Below, one piece after another: positions 43,900 through 54,399 of a stretch of DNA of 64,000 nucleotides (position 1 is its first letter; each line of letters begins with the position of its first letter). The stretch is from contig NC_046674.1 in NCBI RefSeq assembly GCF_003369915.1, positions 21,207,657 to 21,271,656 on the forward strand. The letters run 5' to 3'. The translations under genes and the position numbers were made by a program. Source of the DNA: Drosophila miranda. Taxonomy: Eukaryota; Arthropoda; Insecta; Diptera; Drosophilidae. A model generated the notes under the pieces. It did not search any database. It had not been told where the DNA came from and was given only the letters and a program-made list of their open reading frames with translations.

Positions 43900-45408
43900 T
43901 CAATCATTGGTTGGCTTCTCCAGTTTCAGTGGCCAATTTAGTATCTGCTCGTGCGTCAGGCGCTGTGTTAGGTCGAGGACTGCTCGAAGGCGCACCAGCT
44001 CCACATTCAGCATCATGGCCATGGCCGGCAGGTGATCCTCGATGAGGATATACTGACGCGGGCACTCGACGTTCAGAATGCGGCTGATGTTCTTGGTGCC
44101 AAATATCTCGCCGATGGAGTCACTCAGGGAGAGCGTGCCAGAGCTCTCCGAGCCTGGATTGGGTGGCGAGAGGTCGTCAAAGGTCGTCAGAGGTGCCTTC
44201 TGCGGCTCTGCCACGGGAGTGAGCTCTGGTGTGGGGCACATTTCACGCAGCTGGGCCGCTGGAGCCGCTCTGGGTCGCATGTGCATGTAGCTCCTGTCTC
44301 CCCCTCCCAGAGGTGGCAGCTGGTGTACAAAATGTGCTGGATACTTGGGCGGCAGCTTCGAGGGAGACTGCTTCTGATACTTTGTCTCATATCGTTTAAA
44401 AGTGGATGACTGTTTTGGTTTGCCTTGCGTTGAGGATCCTTCGCTCGGCGGCTTTAAAGGGATATCAAGTGGTGGAACTTTCTTTTCAACATAAGCAGTG
44501 GAGGTCTTCCTGTCTTCCTGCTGCTCGCAAATCCGTTGACTATATTCCTTGTATGATTTGGCCAGCAGTTGCAGTTGACTACTCGACAAACAACTGTCTT
44601 CAATAGATGATGCAGTCGAGAGACACTGTTCCTGCATCACTTCTGGTTGCGTTTGCTTGGATTGTGCTCGGCTCTTGCGCCTCTTTAAGGGAATAACCTG
44701 CTCCTTAGTTTGTTCTTCATATGTTTCTCCAAAACACTCTGAAGTCACAGGACGCTGATCCTGCTTGAAAAAAGAAGTGCCTTGTCCTGCCTTGCCTTGA
44801 GATGCAATCTGGCCATTCAGCTGCTTTAAAGGGTTATTCTCGTTGTTATTCGAAGAATGCAAAGATCGACATTTTTTCTTTAAGTGCACAACTTGAGATG
44901 AAGGCCTCTGCTGCTGCAGCTCCTGAAGTGAGTCTTGCGCCGAATTAGCAGGACGCTGAAGCTGCTCTCGATACTCGCCTAGCTCCCACTGTGTAGCTGA
45001 CTTCAGCACTTCTGATTGGCTCTTGTGTAGTTCTTGGTAGAAGCTAATGCTATTCTTGGCATTTTTCGTTGTTCTTTTTGCCGGTGGCCGGCCCTTGCGG
45101 CGCTTTAAGGGAACAACATGCTTCACAGACACGGAACTTGATCGCCGTTTGATCGCCACTGGTTCTTCCTGGTGCACAATTTGAGTCAACGGCAGAAGCT
45201 GGCAAAGTGGTTGACTCCATTCATCATCTGTTTCGTCGAACAGTTGCGGGGAGCCAGCATTTTCTAAAGATTTCGTTTTTCTTTTACAGCGGCTTTCCTT
45301 ATCAATCAGTCTTTGCGATCTGCGCATTTCTACTTGCGATTCGGATAGAAGCTGAGAAGCTGCAGACGCTGTTACATTCCGACCAGGCGATGGTGATTTT
45401 TGATCCAT
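43900..45408 (-). CDS. Unrecognised basic Ser/Gln-rich protein with repeated PLKRRK motifs
   Basis: Intronless, 502 residues. No known domain was recognised. It begins with a basic region (MRRSQRL near 28-34, CKRKTK) and carries a motif repeated at least five times: VVPLKRRKGR (98-107), VVHLKKKCRS (173-182), NNPLKQL (191-197), VIPLKRRKSR (238-247), DIPLKPP (315-321). The first copy runs into GRPPAKR, similar to an AT-hook core. Most of the protein is polar and probably disordered. The last ~60 residues are compact and hydrophobic (HLPAMAMMLNVELVRLRAVL, then LTQRLTHEQILNWPL), which looks like a folded binding domain. A nuclear or chromosomal role is a guess from the basic motifs. Confidence 0.75.
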   Translation of the reverse strand: MDQKSPSPGRNVTASAASQLLSESQVEMRRSQRLIDKESRCKRKTKSLENAGSPQLFDETDDEWSQPLCQLLPLTQIVHQEEPVAIKRRSSSVSVKHVVPLKRRKGRPPAKRTTKNAKNSISFYQELHKSQSEVLKSATQWELGEYREQLQRPANSAQDSLQELQQQRPSSQVVHLKKKCRSLHSSNNNENNPLKQLNGQIASQGKAGQGTSFFKQDQRPVTSECFGETYEEQTKEQVIPLKRRKSRAQSKQTQPEVMQEQCLSTASSIEDSCLSSSQLQLLAKSYKEYSQRICEQQEDRKTSTAYVEKKVPPLDIPLKPPSEGSSTQGKPKQSSTFKRYETKYQKQSPSKLPPKYPAHFVHQLPPLGGGDRSYMHMRPRAAPAAQLREMCPTPELTPVAEPQKAPLTTFDDLSPPNPGSESSGTLSLSDSIGEIFGTKNISRILNVECPRQYILIEDHLPAMAMMLNVELVRLRAVLDLTQRLTHEQILNWPLKLEKPTND

Positions 45409-45904
45409 ATTATTTAATATTACTTAATTTACTATTAAATTCGTTAAAATATATCCTTCAACTTCCGTTACGTTAATGGTAGCTCTGCTTTCGATTAGAT
45501 GATATCGTTCCTTCACATTCCTATCGAAGTAGTGTTGCTAACTCAGCTATTTTATGGCTAGTTAATGCTACTATTAATTTTCGATTAATAGAAATATGTG
45601 AAGATGCTTTTAGTCGAAAATCACACTATATAACATATATATATGTTTTGCTTTTTTTAAAATAATAAATAAAATAGTTGGCTATTTTTAAAGGAATTTG
45701 TTTGAATTAAAGCTAAGCTATTTTTTAGTGTTGTTTCATGTTGTGTTGTCATGTTGTCATGTTGTCATGTGTAGTCACATGACAGCTATTTTTTTTTTAT
45801 AAAAAGTTGTCTTTATCGAAATAACGTCGCTCATCTCTAGTAAATAGTTTTGTTCTCACAGCTGGCTGGTTCTTGAGACTTTTTTTTTAGCGAAGGAAAT
45901 TAAA
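45409..45904. promoter_or_regulatory. Divergent intergenic region of the unknown gene and Neosin
   Basis: AT-rich interval with the two ATGs pointing outwards. A short tandem (GTTGTCAT, three copies at about 45745-45770) lies just before the left border of the Neosin/mRpL50 duplication. The sequence from TCACATGACAGC onwards is repeated upstream of the second Neosin copy, so it contains the copied Neosin promoter and leader. Confidence 0.6.
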
Positions 45905-47093
45905 ATGACTGAAGCCGATAATTATAATATAATAACAGATCCAGCGCTAGTGAAAAATCGTATATTTGTAGGTAATCTTCCGGTGTGCACGCGCGAGGAG
46001 CTGGCCAGTATTTTCCTTCCGTATGGCGAAGTCCTGGGATCGGTGGTGCAGAAAAATTATGGATTCGTGCAGTTGGAATCAGAGGAGGTGGCCAATAAAT
46101 GTGCAATGTCCCTAAACAAATCTACATTCAAGACAAAAATATTGAGAGTACGTAATGCAAACAACAGAGCCCCAAAAGGGGCAAATGCAAACGAAAATGC
46201 AAAGAACCTCCAGATGCCCCAGGTTCCTGTGACAGTTCAAGGAGGCATTGTGATGTCGGCAGCGGCAGCAGCAGCCGGAGAGCCAGTCATCAATGATTGC
46301 GAGATCATAGTAGTAAATAGAGATAATACGTGAGTTGGCATTCACTTAGCTCAGAACCAACCACCAATTAATTGAATCTTATAACTTGTGCAGAAAATAT
46401 GCGGAATATATTGAGCACCGGCTGAGGAATATGGGCATGCGAGTGGATGTTCTGTTTCCCAATGAGGATGTCATGTTAGGCAAGGTGTTGGCCAACATTT
46501 CTTCGCGCGGCTGCCTTTACGCCGTGCTCGTCACGCCCCAGCACGAATCTCTTAGCAGCATTACAGTTAACATATTGTATGGAGTCCCTGCCGAGCATCG
46601 CAACATGCCGCTTGAGGATGCCGTAAATCTAATCGCCACAGACTTTAGGCTGAAGGGACAGCGTGAAGCCGTGAACAACTCCGCCGGGCCAGCTTCGATG
46701 CCTCAACCCCAAAGACGACATCCTGACCAGATGCAGCAACTGATCGACATGCTTGCAGACAATCGACCGATGACGGCCTTGCAATATGAATGCATAATCA
46801 AATATCTGCAAGGGGAGCGGGAGGATCAGCTGAAGAGAGAGGTGGGCGAGGCCAACGCCGCTGCTAAGCTTCTGGATCCTGATCCAGAAATCGAGCTGCA
46901 GAAGAAAATTCTTAGTATTATGAACAAACCTGCGGTGACCGAAACGGGCATAGAGCTAATGTATCCAAACCTGGAGGCGGTCAGGGACGACAAACGGCTC
47001 ATGGAGCTACTGCGGGATGAGCGTGTAATCGCAGCAATGGAGACTATTTTCAACAGTGACACCTTATTTGACGCTGTAGCCGAGTTATTATAG
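45905..47093 (+). CDS. Neos: Neosin, RRM protein of the NCOA5 type (full copy)
   Basis: Exons 45905-46329 and 46394-47093, phase 2, encode 374 residues. The RRM spans about residues 18-85: RNP2 is RIFVGNL (19-25) and RNP1-like is NYGFVQLES. An Ala-rich linker follows. Then comes a domain like the anticodon-binding fold of class IIa tRNA synthetases (DCEIIVVNRDN...YIEHRLRNMGMRVDVLF...GCLYAVLVTP), the layout of nuclear receptor coactivator 5. A helical C-terminus follows. In D. melanogaster Neosin is a neighbour of RpL18, mRpL50 and folliculin, which agrees with this location. It probably acts in nuclear RNA handling or transcription. Confidence 0.9.
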
Positions 47094-47172
47094 ATTCTCA
47101 AACTTTATTTTTATATACTTTATTATACACTAATAAAATATACGCGAACTAACGAGCTCTAAAAAATATCTT

Positions 47173-47864
47173 CTAAGGCCAAGACCGCTTGGCTTCATGC
47201 CCTTCGTACTTGCCACGGTATTTCAGACCCGTCACCAGAGTGGAGCTCTTCGGGAACGCTGTCTTTCCATTAAATTTGGTATCCGTCTCGGGGTTGAAAC
47301 GCAAATATTCGTACTGTATGTGCAAATTCTCAGGAAGGTCTGTGCGCCTAAGAGCATCCAAAGGCGCAGTCGTGTCGACAGGAGTCTCGTAAAATGCTAT
47401 CACATCGGCAACGGTGCAGAGTTCATGGACCTGGGAGTTTGGAACTCCGTGCTGCAGTTCCTGAAAGCATGCGGATAGAAATTGAAACTTCTCGGAGAGA
47501 TTGTCCAGCTTTCGATTGTCACTGGTCAACTGCAGCGAGCCGGCCACGGAGCGTACACGTTCCGCTGCATTGCTGGGGGGAGCATAGGGCTTGTGAGGCC
47601 GCAGAAACCTATGATGGAATGATAATTGTGAAAAGAGTACATAACATATCGAAAATATTTACCCCTTTGCGGCAATTGATTCTCCAACAGCAGCAAGCGT
47701 CTTGCTTTTTATGGGCGCCGATTTTTTCACCTTGGCCGCCGTGGCGAAACATTTATGCAGACTCCCCACAAGCTAAGAAACACGATGTGTTTAAAGTTTA
47801 ATAAATTAATTCATAAATTTATTCTTGTACTCACATTTTGGCTTTTACGTAAATTCGCTGCCAT
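47173..47864 (-). CDS. mRpL50: Mitochondrial ribosomal protein L50 (intact copy)
   Basis: Exons on the minus strand: 47835-47864 (MAANLRKSQN), 47663-47772 and 47173-47608, with clean GT-AG introns, encode 191 residues. The N-terminus is basic and Ala/Ser-rich, a mitochondrial targeting type. The core carries FLRPHKPYAPP followed by the L50 region (NLSEKFQFLSACFQELQHGVP; NLHIQYEYLRFNPETD) and ends KYEGHEAKRSWP. It is a subunit of the mitochondrial large ribosome. Motif 1 (GGTCACACT) lies about 207 nt upstream at 48072. Confidence 0.93.
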
Positions 47865-48562
47865 TTTCCGTATGATAATGGTATTTTTGTTGGGTTATTA
47901 AGGTAGTTTTTGGATGATGGTATTTATTTACTCTAATTGTCTTTTTTGTGTATTTATGTAACAAAATTTATTAACAATTATATTTTGCGTAACGATATAT
48001 TCTATATTGTATTTTATTCAATATTTAAAGTTCTAAGATAATTTGGTTTTAACATTATGAAGAATTTGTGCTGGTCACACTAAAATTCTTTCAATTATTC
48101 GACAAACTGGTATTTTGGACAGAACGCACTAGTGCAAGAGGATGTGCACCATTTCTAAATCATCTATATTTACATTAGGATTGGAACGAAATGTTTATCA
48201 AATAAATATACAAAAAATAACTACCTAAAAGAATAATAGCAAGAACTAAGATCAAGAAAAGAAATACCGTTTAATACCAGAACGGCAACCAATAGTATTT
48301 CGCTGGTGCATTCAAATCTGAGGGATAGAAAAACTTAGTAATGAAGACAAATTTAATCTTATTAAAGCCGTCGAATTAAGGACGAATACAAGCATGCTGC
48401 TTTCAAAAAAAATTTCATTTGTAAATAAACACAAAAAGTCTGACCCCTGGTCACACTATATAAGGGAGGAAAATGGAAACTCTAATTTTGAAGCATTGTC
48501 TAGCAGCATCGATAGCTTAATCGATAGATCTGCGCTTTAATTAGTCCCTTCTGTCACACTGC

Positions 48563-48645
48563 TTCAGGGTGACTTCTTACGGTATTTTTTATACTTTTCG
48601 TTATTTTTTAGGTCGAAGTCGAGCCAACGGTATATTTAAGGTATG
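48563..48645. mobile_element. Left part of a TIR element cut at the duplication junction
   Basis: It begins CAGGGTGAC and continues ACGGTATTTTT, the same end as 51005, then stops at GGTATGTC, where the second duplication unit begins. It is the duplicated, truncated copy of the RpL18-side element. Confidence 0.6.
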
Positions 48646-48821
48646 TCACATGTTTCACATGACAGCTATTTTTTTTTTATAAAAAGTTGTCTTTATCGAA
48701 ATAACGTCGCTCATCTCTAGTAAATAGTTTTGTTCTCACAGCTGGCTGGTTCTTGAGACTTTTTTTTTTAGCGAAGGAAATAAAAGGGACAAATGCAAGC
48801 GGAAATGCAAAGAACCTCCAG

Positions 48822-49701
48822 ATGCCCCAGGCTCCTGTGACAGTTCAAGGAGGCATTGTGATGTCGGCAGCGACAGCAGCAGCCGGAGAGCCAGTCATCA
48901 GTGATTGCGAGATCATAGTAGTAAATAGAGATAATACGTGAGTTGGCATTCACTTAGCTCAGAACCAACCAACAATTAATTGAATCTTATAACTTGTGCA
49001 GAAAATATGCGGAATATATTGAGCACCGGCTGGGGAATATGGGCATGCGAGTGGATGTTCTGTTTCCCAATGAGGATGTCATGTTAAGCAAGGTGTTGGC
49101 CAACATTTCTTCGCGCGGCTGCCTTTACGCCGTGCTCGTCACGCCCCGCAACGAATCTCTTAGCAGCATTACAGTTAAAATATTGTATGGAGTCACTGCC
49201 GAGCATCGCAACTTGCCGCTTGAGGACGCCGTAAATCTAATCGCCACAGACTTTAGGCTGAAGGGACAGCGTGAAGCCGTGAACAACTCCGCCGGGCCAG
49301 CTTCGATGCCTCAACCCCAAAGACGACATCCTGACCAGATGCAGCAACTGATCGACATGCTTGCAGACAATCGACCGATGACGGCCTTGCAATATGAATG
49401 CATAATCAAATATCTGCAAGGGGAGCGGGAGGATCAGCTGAAGAGAGAGGTGGGCGAGGCCAACGCCGCTGCTAAGCTTCTGGATCCTGATCCAGAAATC
49501 GAGCTGCAGAAGAAAATTCTTAGAATTATGAACAAACCTGCGGTGACCGAAACGGGCATAGAGCTAATGTATCCAAACCTGGAGGCGGTCAGGGACGACA
49601 AACAGCTCATGGAGCTACTGCGGAATGAGCGTGTAATCGCAGCAATGGAGACTATTTTCAACAGTGACAGCTTATTTGACGCTGTAGCCGAGTTATTATA
49701 G
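48822..49701 (+). CDS. Truncated Neosin paralogue without the RRM
   Basis: It keeps the copied promoter and leader and the last part of exon 1 (to 48937), then exon 2 (49002-49701) with the same phase-2 intron. The deletion removed the original ATG and the RRM. The first in-frame ATG left is at 48822 (MPQAPVTVQGG), giving about 271 residues with the anticodon-binding-like and helical regions intact. The two copies of exon 2 differ at 13 nucleotides; 12 change an amino acid and one is silent. The frame stays open across 700 nt. It may be a young gene, a dominant-interfering fragment, or a pseudogene too recent to have gained stops. Confidence 0.6.
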
Positions 49702-49780
49702 ATTCTCAAGCTTTATTATTATATACTTTATTATACACTAATAAAATATACGCGAACTAACGAGCTCTAAAAAATATCTT

Positions 49781-50305
49781 CTAAGGCCAAGACCGCTTGG
49801 CTTCATGCCCTTCGTACTTGCCACGGTATTTCAGACCCGTCACCAGAGTGGAGCTCTTCGGGAACGCTGTCTTTCCATTAAATTTGGTATCCGTCTCGGG
49901 GTTGAAACGCAAATATTCGTACTGCATGTGCAAATTCTCAGGAAGGTCTGTGCGCCTAAGAGCATCCAAAGGCGCAGTCGTGTCGACAGGAGTCTCGTAA
50001 AATGCTATCACATCGGCAACGGTGCAGAGTTCATGGACCTGGGAGTTTGGAACTCCGTGCTGCAGTTCCTGAAAGCATGCGGATAGAAATTGAAACTTCT
50101 CGGAGAGATTGTCCAGCTTTCGATTGTCACTGGTCAACTGCAGCGAGCCGGCCACGGAGCGTACACGATCCGCTGGCCGCCGTGGTGAAACATTTATGCA
50201 GACTCCCCACAAGCTAAGAAACACGATGTGTTTAAAGTTTAATAAATTAATTCATAAATTTATTCTTGTACTCACATTTTGGCTTTTACGTAAATTCGCT
50301 GCCAT
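49781..50305 (-). pseudogene. mRpL50 second copy, broken by a deletion
   Basis: Exon 1 (50276-50305) and most of the last exon survive, but a 167-nt deletion removes the end of exon 2, intron 2 and the start of exon 3. The coding loss is 113 nt, not a multiple of three, so the join continues in the wrong frame (LVGSLHKCFTTAASGSC...). The last 125 codons are otherwise almost identical to the intact copy (one residue differs, I to M). A protein could only begin from a downstream or upstream out-of-frame ATG. Confidence 0.8.
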
Positions 50306-51004
50306 TTTCCGTATGATAATGGTATTTTTGTTGGGTTATTAAGGTAGTTTTTGGATGATGGTATTTATTTACTCTAATTGTCTTTTTTGTGTATTTATGT
50401 AACAAAATTTATTAACAATTATATTTTGCGTAACGATATATTCTATATTGTATTTTATTCAATATTTAAAGTTCTAAGATAATTTGGTTTTAACATTATG
50501 AAGAATTTGTGCTGGTCACACTAAAATTCTTTCAATTATTCGACAAACTGGTATTTTGGACAGAACGCACTAGTGCAAGAGGATGTGCACCATTTCTAAA
50601 TCATCTATATTTACATTAGGATTGGAACGAAATGTTTATCAAATAAATATACAAAAAATAACTACATAAAAGAATAATAGCAAGAACTAAGATCAAGAAA
50701 AGAAATACCGTTTAATACCAGAACGGCAACCAATAGTATTTCGCTGGTGCATTCAAATCTGAGGAATAGGAAAATTTAGTAATGATGACAAATTTAATCT
50801 TATTAAAGCCGTCGAATTAAGGACGAATACAAGCATGCTGCTTTCAAAAAAAATTTCATTTGTAAATAAACACAAAAAGTCTGACCCCTGGTCACACTAT
50901 ATAAGGGAGGAAAATGGAAACTCTAATTTTGAAGCATTGTCTAGCAGCATCGATAGCTTAATCGATAGATCTGCGCTTTAATTAGTCCCTTCTGTCACAC
51001 TGCT
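50306..51004. other. Non-coding spacer of duplication unit B
   Basis: It is nearly identical to 47865-48562 in unit A. It includes two further GGTCACACT (Motif 1) sites near 50514 and 50890 and DRE-like ATCGATAG strings near 50949-50966. The strings in unit A serve the intact mRpL50; here they sit upstream of a broken copy and ahead of RpL18. Confidence 0.6.
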
Positions 51005-51205
51005 TCAGGGTGACTTCTTACGGTATTTTTTATACTTTTCGTTATTTTTTAGGTCGAAGTCGAGCCAACGGTATATTTAAGGTATGTCGGTATTTTTGGT
51101 ATATTTAACCAGTATTTCATCGGTATATTTTTGGTATATTTTGAAAATAAGACGGTCTGTTTTGGTATATTTCCGAGGGCCAGACAGTATCAGCGGTCAC
51201 ACTTA
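51005..51205. mobile_element. TIR element copy overlapping the RpL18 promoter
   Basis: The left end, CAGGGTGACTTCTTACGGTATTTTT, matches the right terminus of the 6330 element. The right end, GCGGTCACACT, matches its left terminus, with GGTATATTTTGAAAATAAGACGG in the same relative place (the 6330 element has TTTTGAAAATGAGGCGG on its other strand). Length is only about 200 nt. No target duplication is obvious. Confidence 0.6.
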
Positions 51206-51230
51206 CGGCATCCACTCTTTCTTTTTCCGG
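51195..51230 (+). promoter_or_regulatory. RpL18: RpL18 promoter: Motif 1 and TCT/TOP initiator
   Basis: GGTCACACT (51195-51203) is followed by CTCTTTCTTTTTCC (51215-51228), the polypyrimidine TCT initiator used by ribosomal protein genes. Several GGTATATTT units lie upstream. The ATG is 10-15 nt past the pyrimidine tract, giving a very short leader. Confidence 0.75.
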
Positions 51231-51237
51231 TCGCGAA

Positions 51238-52015
51238 ATGGTAAGGACGCAGTAAACTGTAAACCGTAAACTGAAATTAAATTTATAAACATCTGAAAAG
51301 TGGTTGCAAGTTATTGCTTCTAAACTGGAATATGTGATGAAGGAACACATGCACAACAGTTGATAATAATATTTTCTTTCCAGGGTATTGATATCAACCA
51401 CAAATACGATCGCAAGGTTCGCAGAACCGAGCCAAAATCTCAGGATGTTTACCTGCGTTTGCTCGTCAAGGTAAGATTATTTTCTGGCTGGAATTCAGTG
51501 AGGAAGAGTCGCTAATTTATATTTCTATCATTCCCCAGCTGTACCGCTTCCTCCAGCGCCGTACGAACAAGAAGTTCAACCGCATCATCCTGAAGCGTTT
51601 GTTTATGAGCAAGATCAATCGGCCACCACTATCTCTGCAGCGCATCGCACGTTTCTTCAAGGCTGCCAACCAGCCCGAGTCCACCGTTGTGGTTGTCGGC
51701 ACAGTCACCGATGATGCCCGTCTGTTGGTGGTTCCTAAGCTGACCCTGTGCGCCCTGCACGTTACCCAGACGGCTAGGGAGCGCATCCTGAAGGCTGGCG
51801 GCGAGGTCCTGACCTTCGACCAGTTGGCCCTGAAGTCGCCTACCGGCAAGAACACCTTGCTGCTGCAGGGCAAGCGCACTGCTCGCACCGCCTGTAAGCA
51901 CTTCGGCAAGGCTCCTGGTGTGCCCCACTCGCATACACGCCCCTATGTCCGCTCCAAGGGACGCAAGTTCGAGCGTGCTCGTGGTCGTCGCTCCAGCTGC
52001 GGTTACAAGAAGTAA
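51238..52015 (+). CDS. RpL18: Large ribosomal subunit protein eL18
   Basis: Exons 51238-51240 (only the ATG codon), 51384-51470 and 51539-52015 give 188 residues, the usual length. It begins [20 protein letters not shown]; the eL18 landmarks include [45 protein letters not shown] and the basic tail [18 protein letters not shown]. It is a component of the cytosolic 60S subunit. Third-base GC is high. AATAAA is at 52119-52124. Confidence 0.98.
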
Positions 52016-52118
52016 GCAACTACATCGTGGACTTGGACCGTCGACGGCCGTCGTCACTTTTTGGTAAAGATATTGATTTGTCAGTTCGGAGGAAACTAGC
52101 CGTCGCACTCGTTGCGGC

Positions 52119-52135
52119 AATAAAGAATTTTTATT
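52119..52135. terminator. Facing poly(A) signals of RpL18 and folliculin
   Basis: AATAAA for RpL18 on the plus strand (52119-52124) and AATAAA for folliculin on the minus strand (read from 52135 to 52130) lie within 17 nt, so the two 3' ends very probably overlap. Confidence 0.6.
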
Positions 52136-52187
52136 CCAAAAAGTGAAACTAATATTCTCAAGCTATGTACAAGTAATAGTCCTGCTC

Positions 52188-53729
52188 CTAGTGCAAGTGA
52201 GTGCTCCAATAGTTTATCAGTGGCTGGTCCTGCGGTTGGACACCCAACACCTTCTTCAGTTTGGCCTGCACACTGGTGGACTTGGCGTGATTCAGGCAGG
52301 TTGCTTTGCTGCAACAGGAAAATAGGAGCAATGTAAGCATTTGATACGGTTGCGTATGCACTTCAAACTCACTTTTTCCACTCCTCGATGAGAACCTTTG
52401 TCTGTTTGTTGAGCACCAGCTCTGTGAAGATCTTCTCCTCCACCGCCTTCAGCAGCTTAACCATGAGATCTGGCACTGCGGGGAAATATACATAGATACA
52501 TATACGATAAAACTACCTTAAACTCAAATCATGCCGTAGTGCTTACGTTTTCTGGGCAACTCTCCCGGCCACTTGACGGAAACTTCGTGTCCGTTCACAT
52601 GTTTGTCCAGAAAATCAATGCGAAACACAGAAGCGCTGGCTATGGGCACGGCAATGTCGTTGGACACCGATATAATCTTGTACTCGGAGCTGATTGAGTG
52701 CTGGTGCTGGGCATCGATGCGCATAAGATTATGCATGGGCTCTGGGAGGAGCTTCTTCAAGCACACCATAAAGCGGAAGGTGCGCTCGGGTGCGCCGCGG
52801 ACTATGATTTTCACGCCCGTCAGAGCGCAGTAGCAAACTGTCGCGAACTCTTCCTTGCGGACCACGTTCTTGATGTGGCGCAGCGAGAAAAATTCCTCCT
52901 GGTCGGGGTCGTCAATGCTCTCCTCGTATTTCTGTATCATGGGCAGGGTGGAGCTGTTATAGGTGAGGCGCTGGGCGGGCGGGCGGCCGCTGCTTTGATG
53001 CGGCAGCCAAGGCAGATTTCCGAAAGTTACGTGCTCGGTGAGGAAGCGCGAGCCGGCCAGCAGGAGCCAGGAAAAGTGTGAATGCAGCTGAGCAAATATG
53101 TTCTCCTCGCCCGTTAACTCCAGCAGGGAGCGCGAAGAATGCATCAGAAACGGTGCTCCAGAAAGACGTCTCTGTCGCTCGCTCTGACGTCGCTCCTCGG
53201 TCTCCTTGGTTTTGTTTGCTCCCGCCTGCAGCTCGGACGAAACCTTCTTGAGGTGCTCGGCCAGAAACGGCTTCGTGTTCAGCAGAAAGTACTTGTCCTT
53301 CATCAGGACTATAATCGAGTAGAGCTGGAAGTATCCCCGTGCTTGCAGATCGCTCACACGGAATTTGTGGCTGAGGATGTGGCCTCGCGTCGAGTCACCA
53401 AAGAACACAAACTCTCCATCCTTGTTTGAGTCTATCCCATTGCTGAGGCTCAACACTGCTGCCTGCTTCACCATGGTGGCCACTTCAGTCAGGACGGCCA
53501 CCCTCGTGCTCACAAAAGTGGCTCCGCTCTCCGTGTCCTTACTGTATATCCCACTGTTGTTACGTCCCATGGAGTAATTGCAGGCGGAGCATGTCTTCTG
53601 CGATTGCTGTTGTTGATGCTGCTCGAGTGGCAGGTCCTCAATCTTGGTATCCCGCAGCGTCTGGGTGCAGAAAATGGCGCAGGGGCCGTGTGCCTCGCAG
53701 AAGTGGCAGAGCGCAATCACGGCGTTCAT
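52188..53729 (-). CDS. BHD: Folliculin (BHD/FLCN)
   Basis: Exons on the minus strand: 52547-53729, 52373-52475 and 52188-52308, encoding about 468 residues. It begins MNAVIALCHFCEAHGPCAIFCTQT, the conserved start of folliculin. A CxxC pair lies in TCSACNYS, the longin-type domain follows (FVSTRVAVLTEVATMVKQA, GYFQLYSIIVLMKDKYFLL), and the C-terminal DENN-type region ends LINYWSTHLH. Folliculin with its partner FNIP acts as a GTPase-activating protein for RagC/D at lysosomes and tunes TORC1 and TFE3/Mitf signalling. It is convergent with RpL18, the same order known from D. melanogaster. Confidence 0.95.
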
Positions 53730-54399
53730 CGAAACCCGTAAATACTAGCTATTTTTTGATAAATAATACTATTTTGCTCTTGTTGTTTACCCGAGTCATA
53801 TGATCTTGAACGATATTTTTATTTTTGATACGATAAGATCGGTTATATCAGACATCGATAGTTTGTATACAGTGGAAAGGAACTAGTTCAATGTATTAGC
53901 TCTCATGGTGTTGTGACTTTAGACTTTACTGCGAGAGAGAGACAGCATGAGAGACCAAATGTAAAATTAGTGTTCATAGCCGAATCCGGCTATCAATGAA
54001 AAGAACTGAGGAGTGCCTTAAAAAAATTATGTTTTCAACACACGCCCCAGCCAGAAAAATTGGATAACAAGAGGAAGGAAGGAAATAAACCTGCAAGGAC
54101 TAGATAAATCAATGTTTATTTTTTAAAGTTTTAAGATGTTTTAACGTCTACTGACGGACACGAAGTGAATGAAAATGTTTAAGCAAAACAGCACAATTAT
54201 TTACTTAGTTCTGCTACATCGCAACTACACGGATGTAGTTAGCAACAGAATTTTGACAAACTTAATTATTTTCTACGTTATTTTTACACGTATTTTACAT
54301 TAAATTATTTTGTAGTCAAGTAAATAATAATAAATAGTAGGCTATTTACACTGGGGCTGCTTCATTCTTTTTCCCTTTACGTGCCGGACACGTTTTTTT

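Larger units (their letters stand above)
45775..48643. repeat. Tandem segmental duplication, unit A (complete Neosin + mRpL50)
   Basis: About 2.87 kb, nearly identical to 48655-51083 apart from two deletions in the second unit. It begins at TCACATGACAGCTATT and ends inside a Motif 6 cluster (GGTATATTTAAGGTATGTC). Differences between units are few in the non-coding parts, so the event is recent. Confidence 0.9.
48655..51083. repeat. Tandem segmental duplication, unit B (two internal deletions)
   Basis: About 2.43 kb. Relative to unit A it lacks about 280 nt in Neosin exon 1 (the junction carries a short AAAAGG-type match) and 167 nt in mRpL50 (junction at CCGC). All other parts align throughout, including the poly-T leader and the distal spacer. 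Confidence 0.9.
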
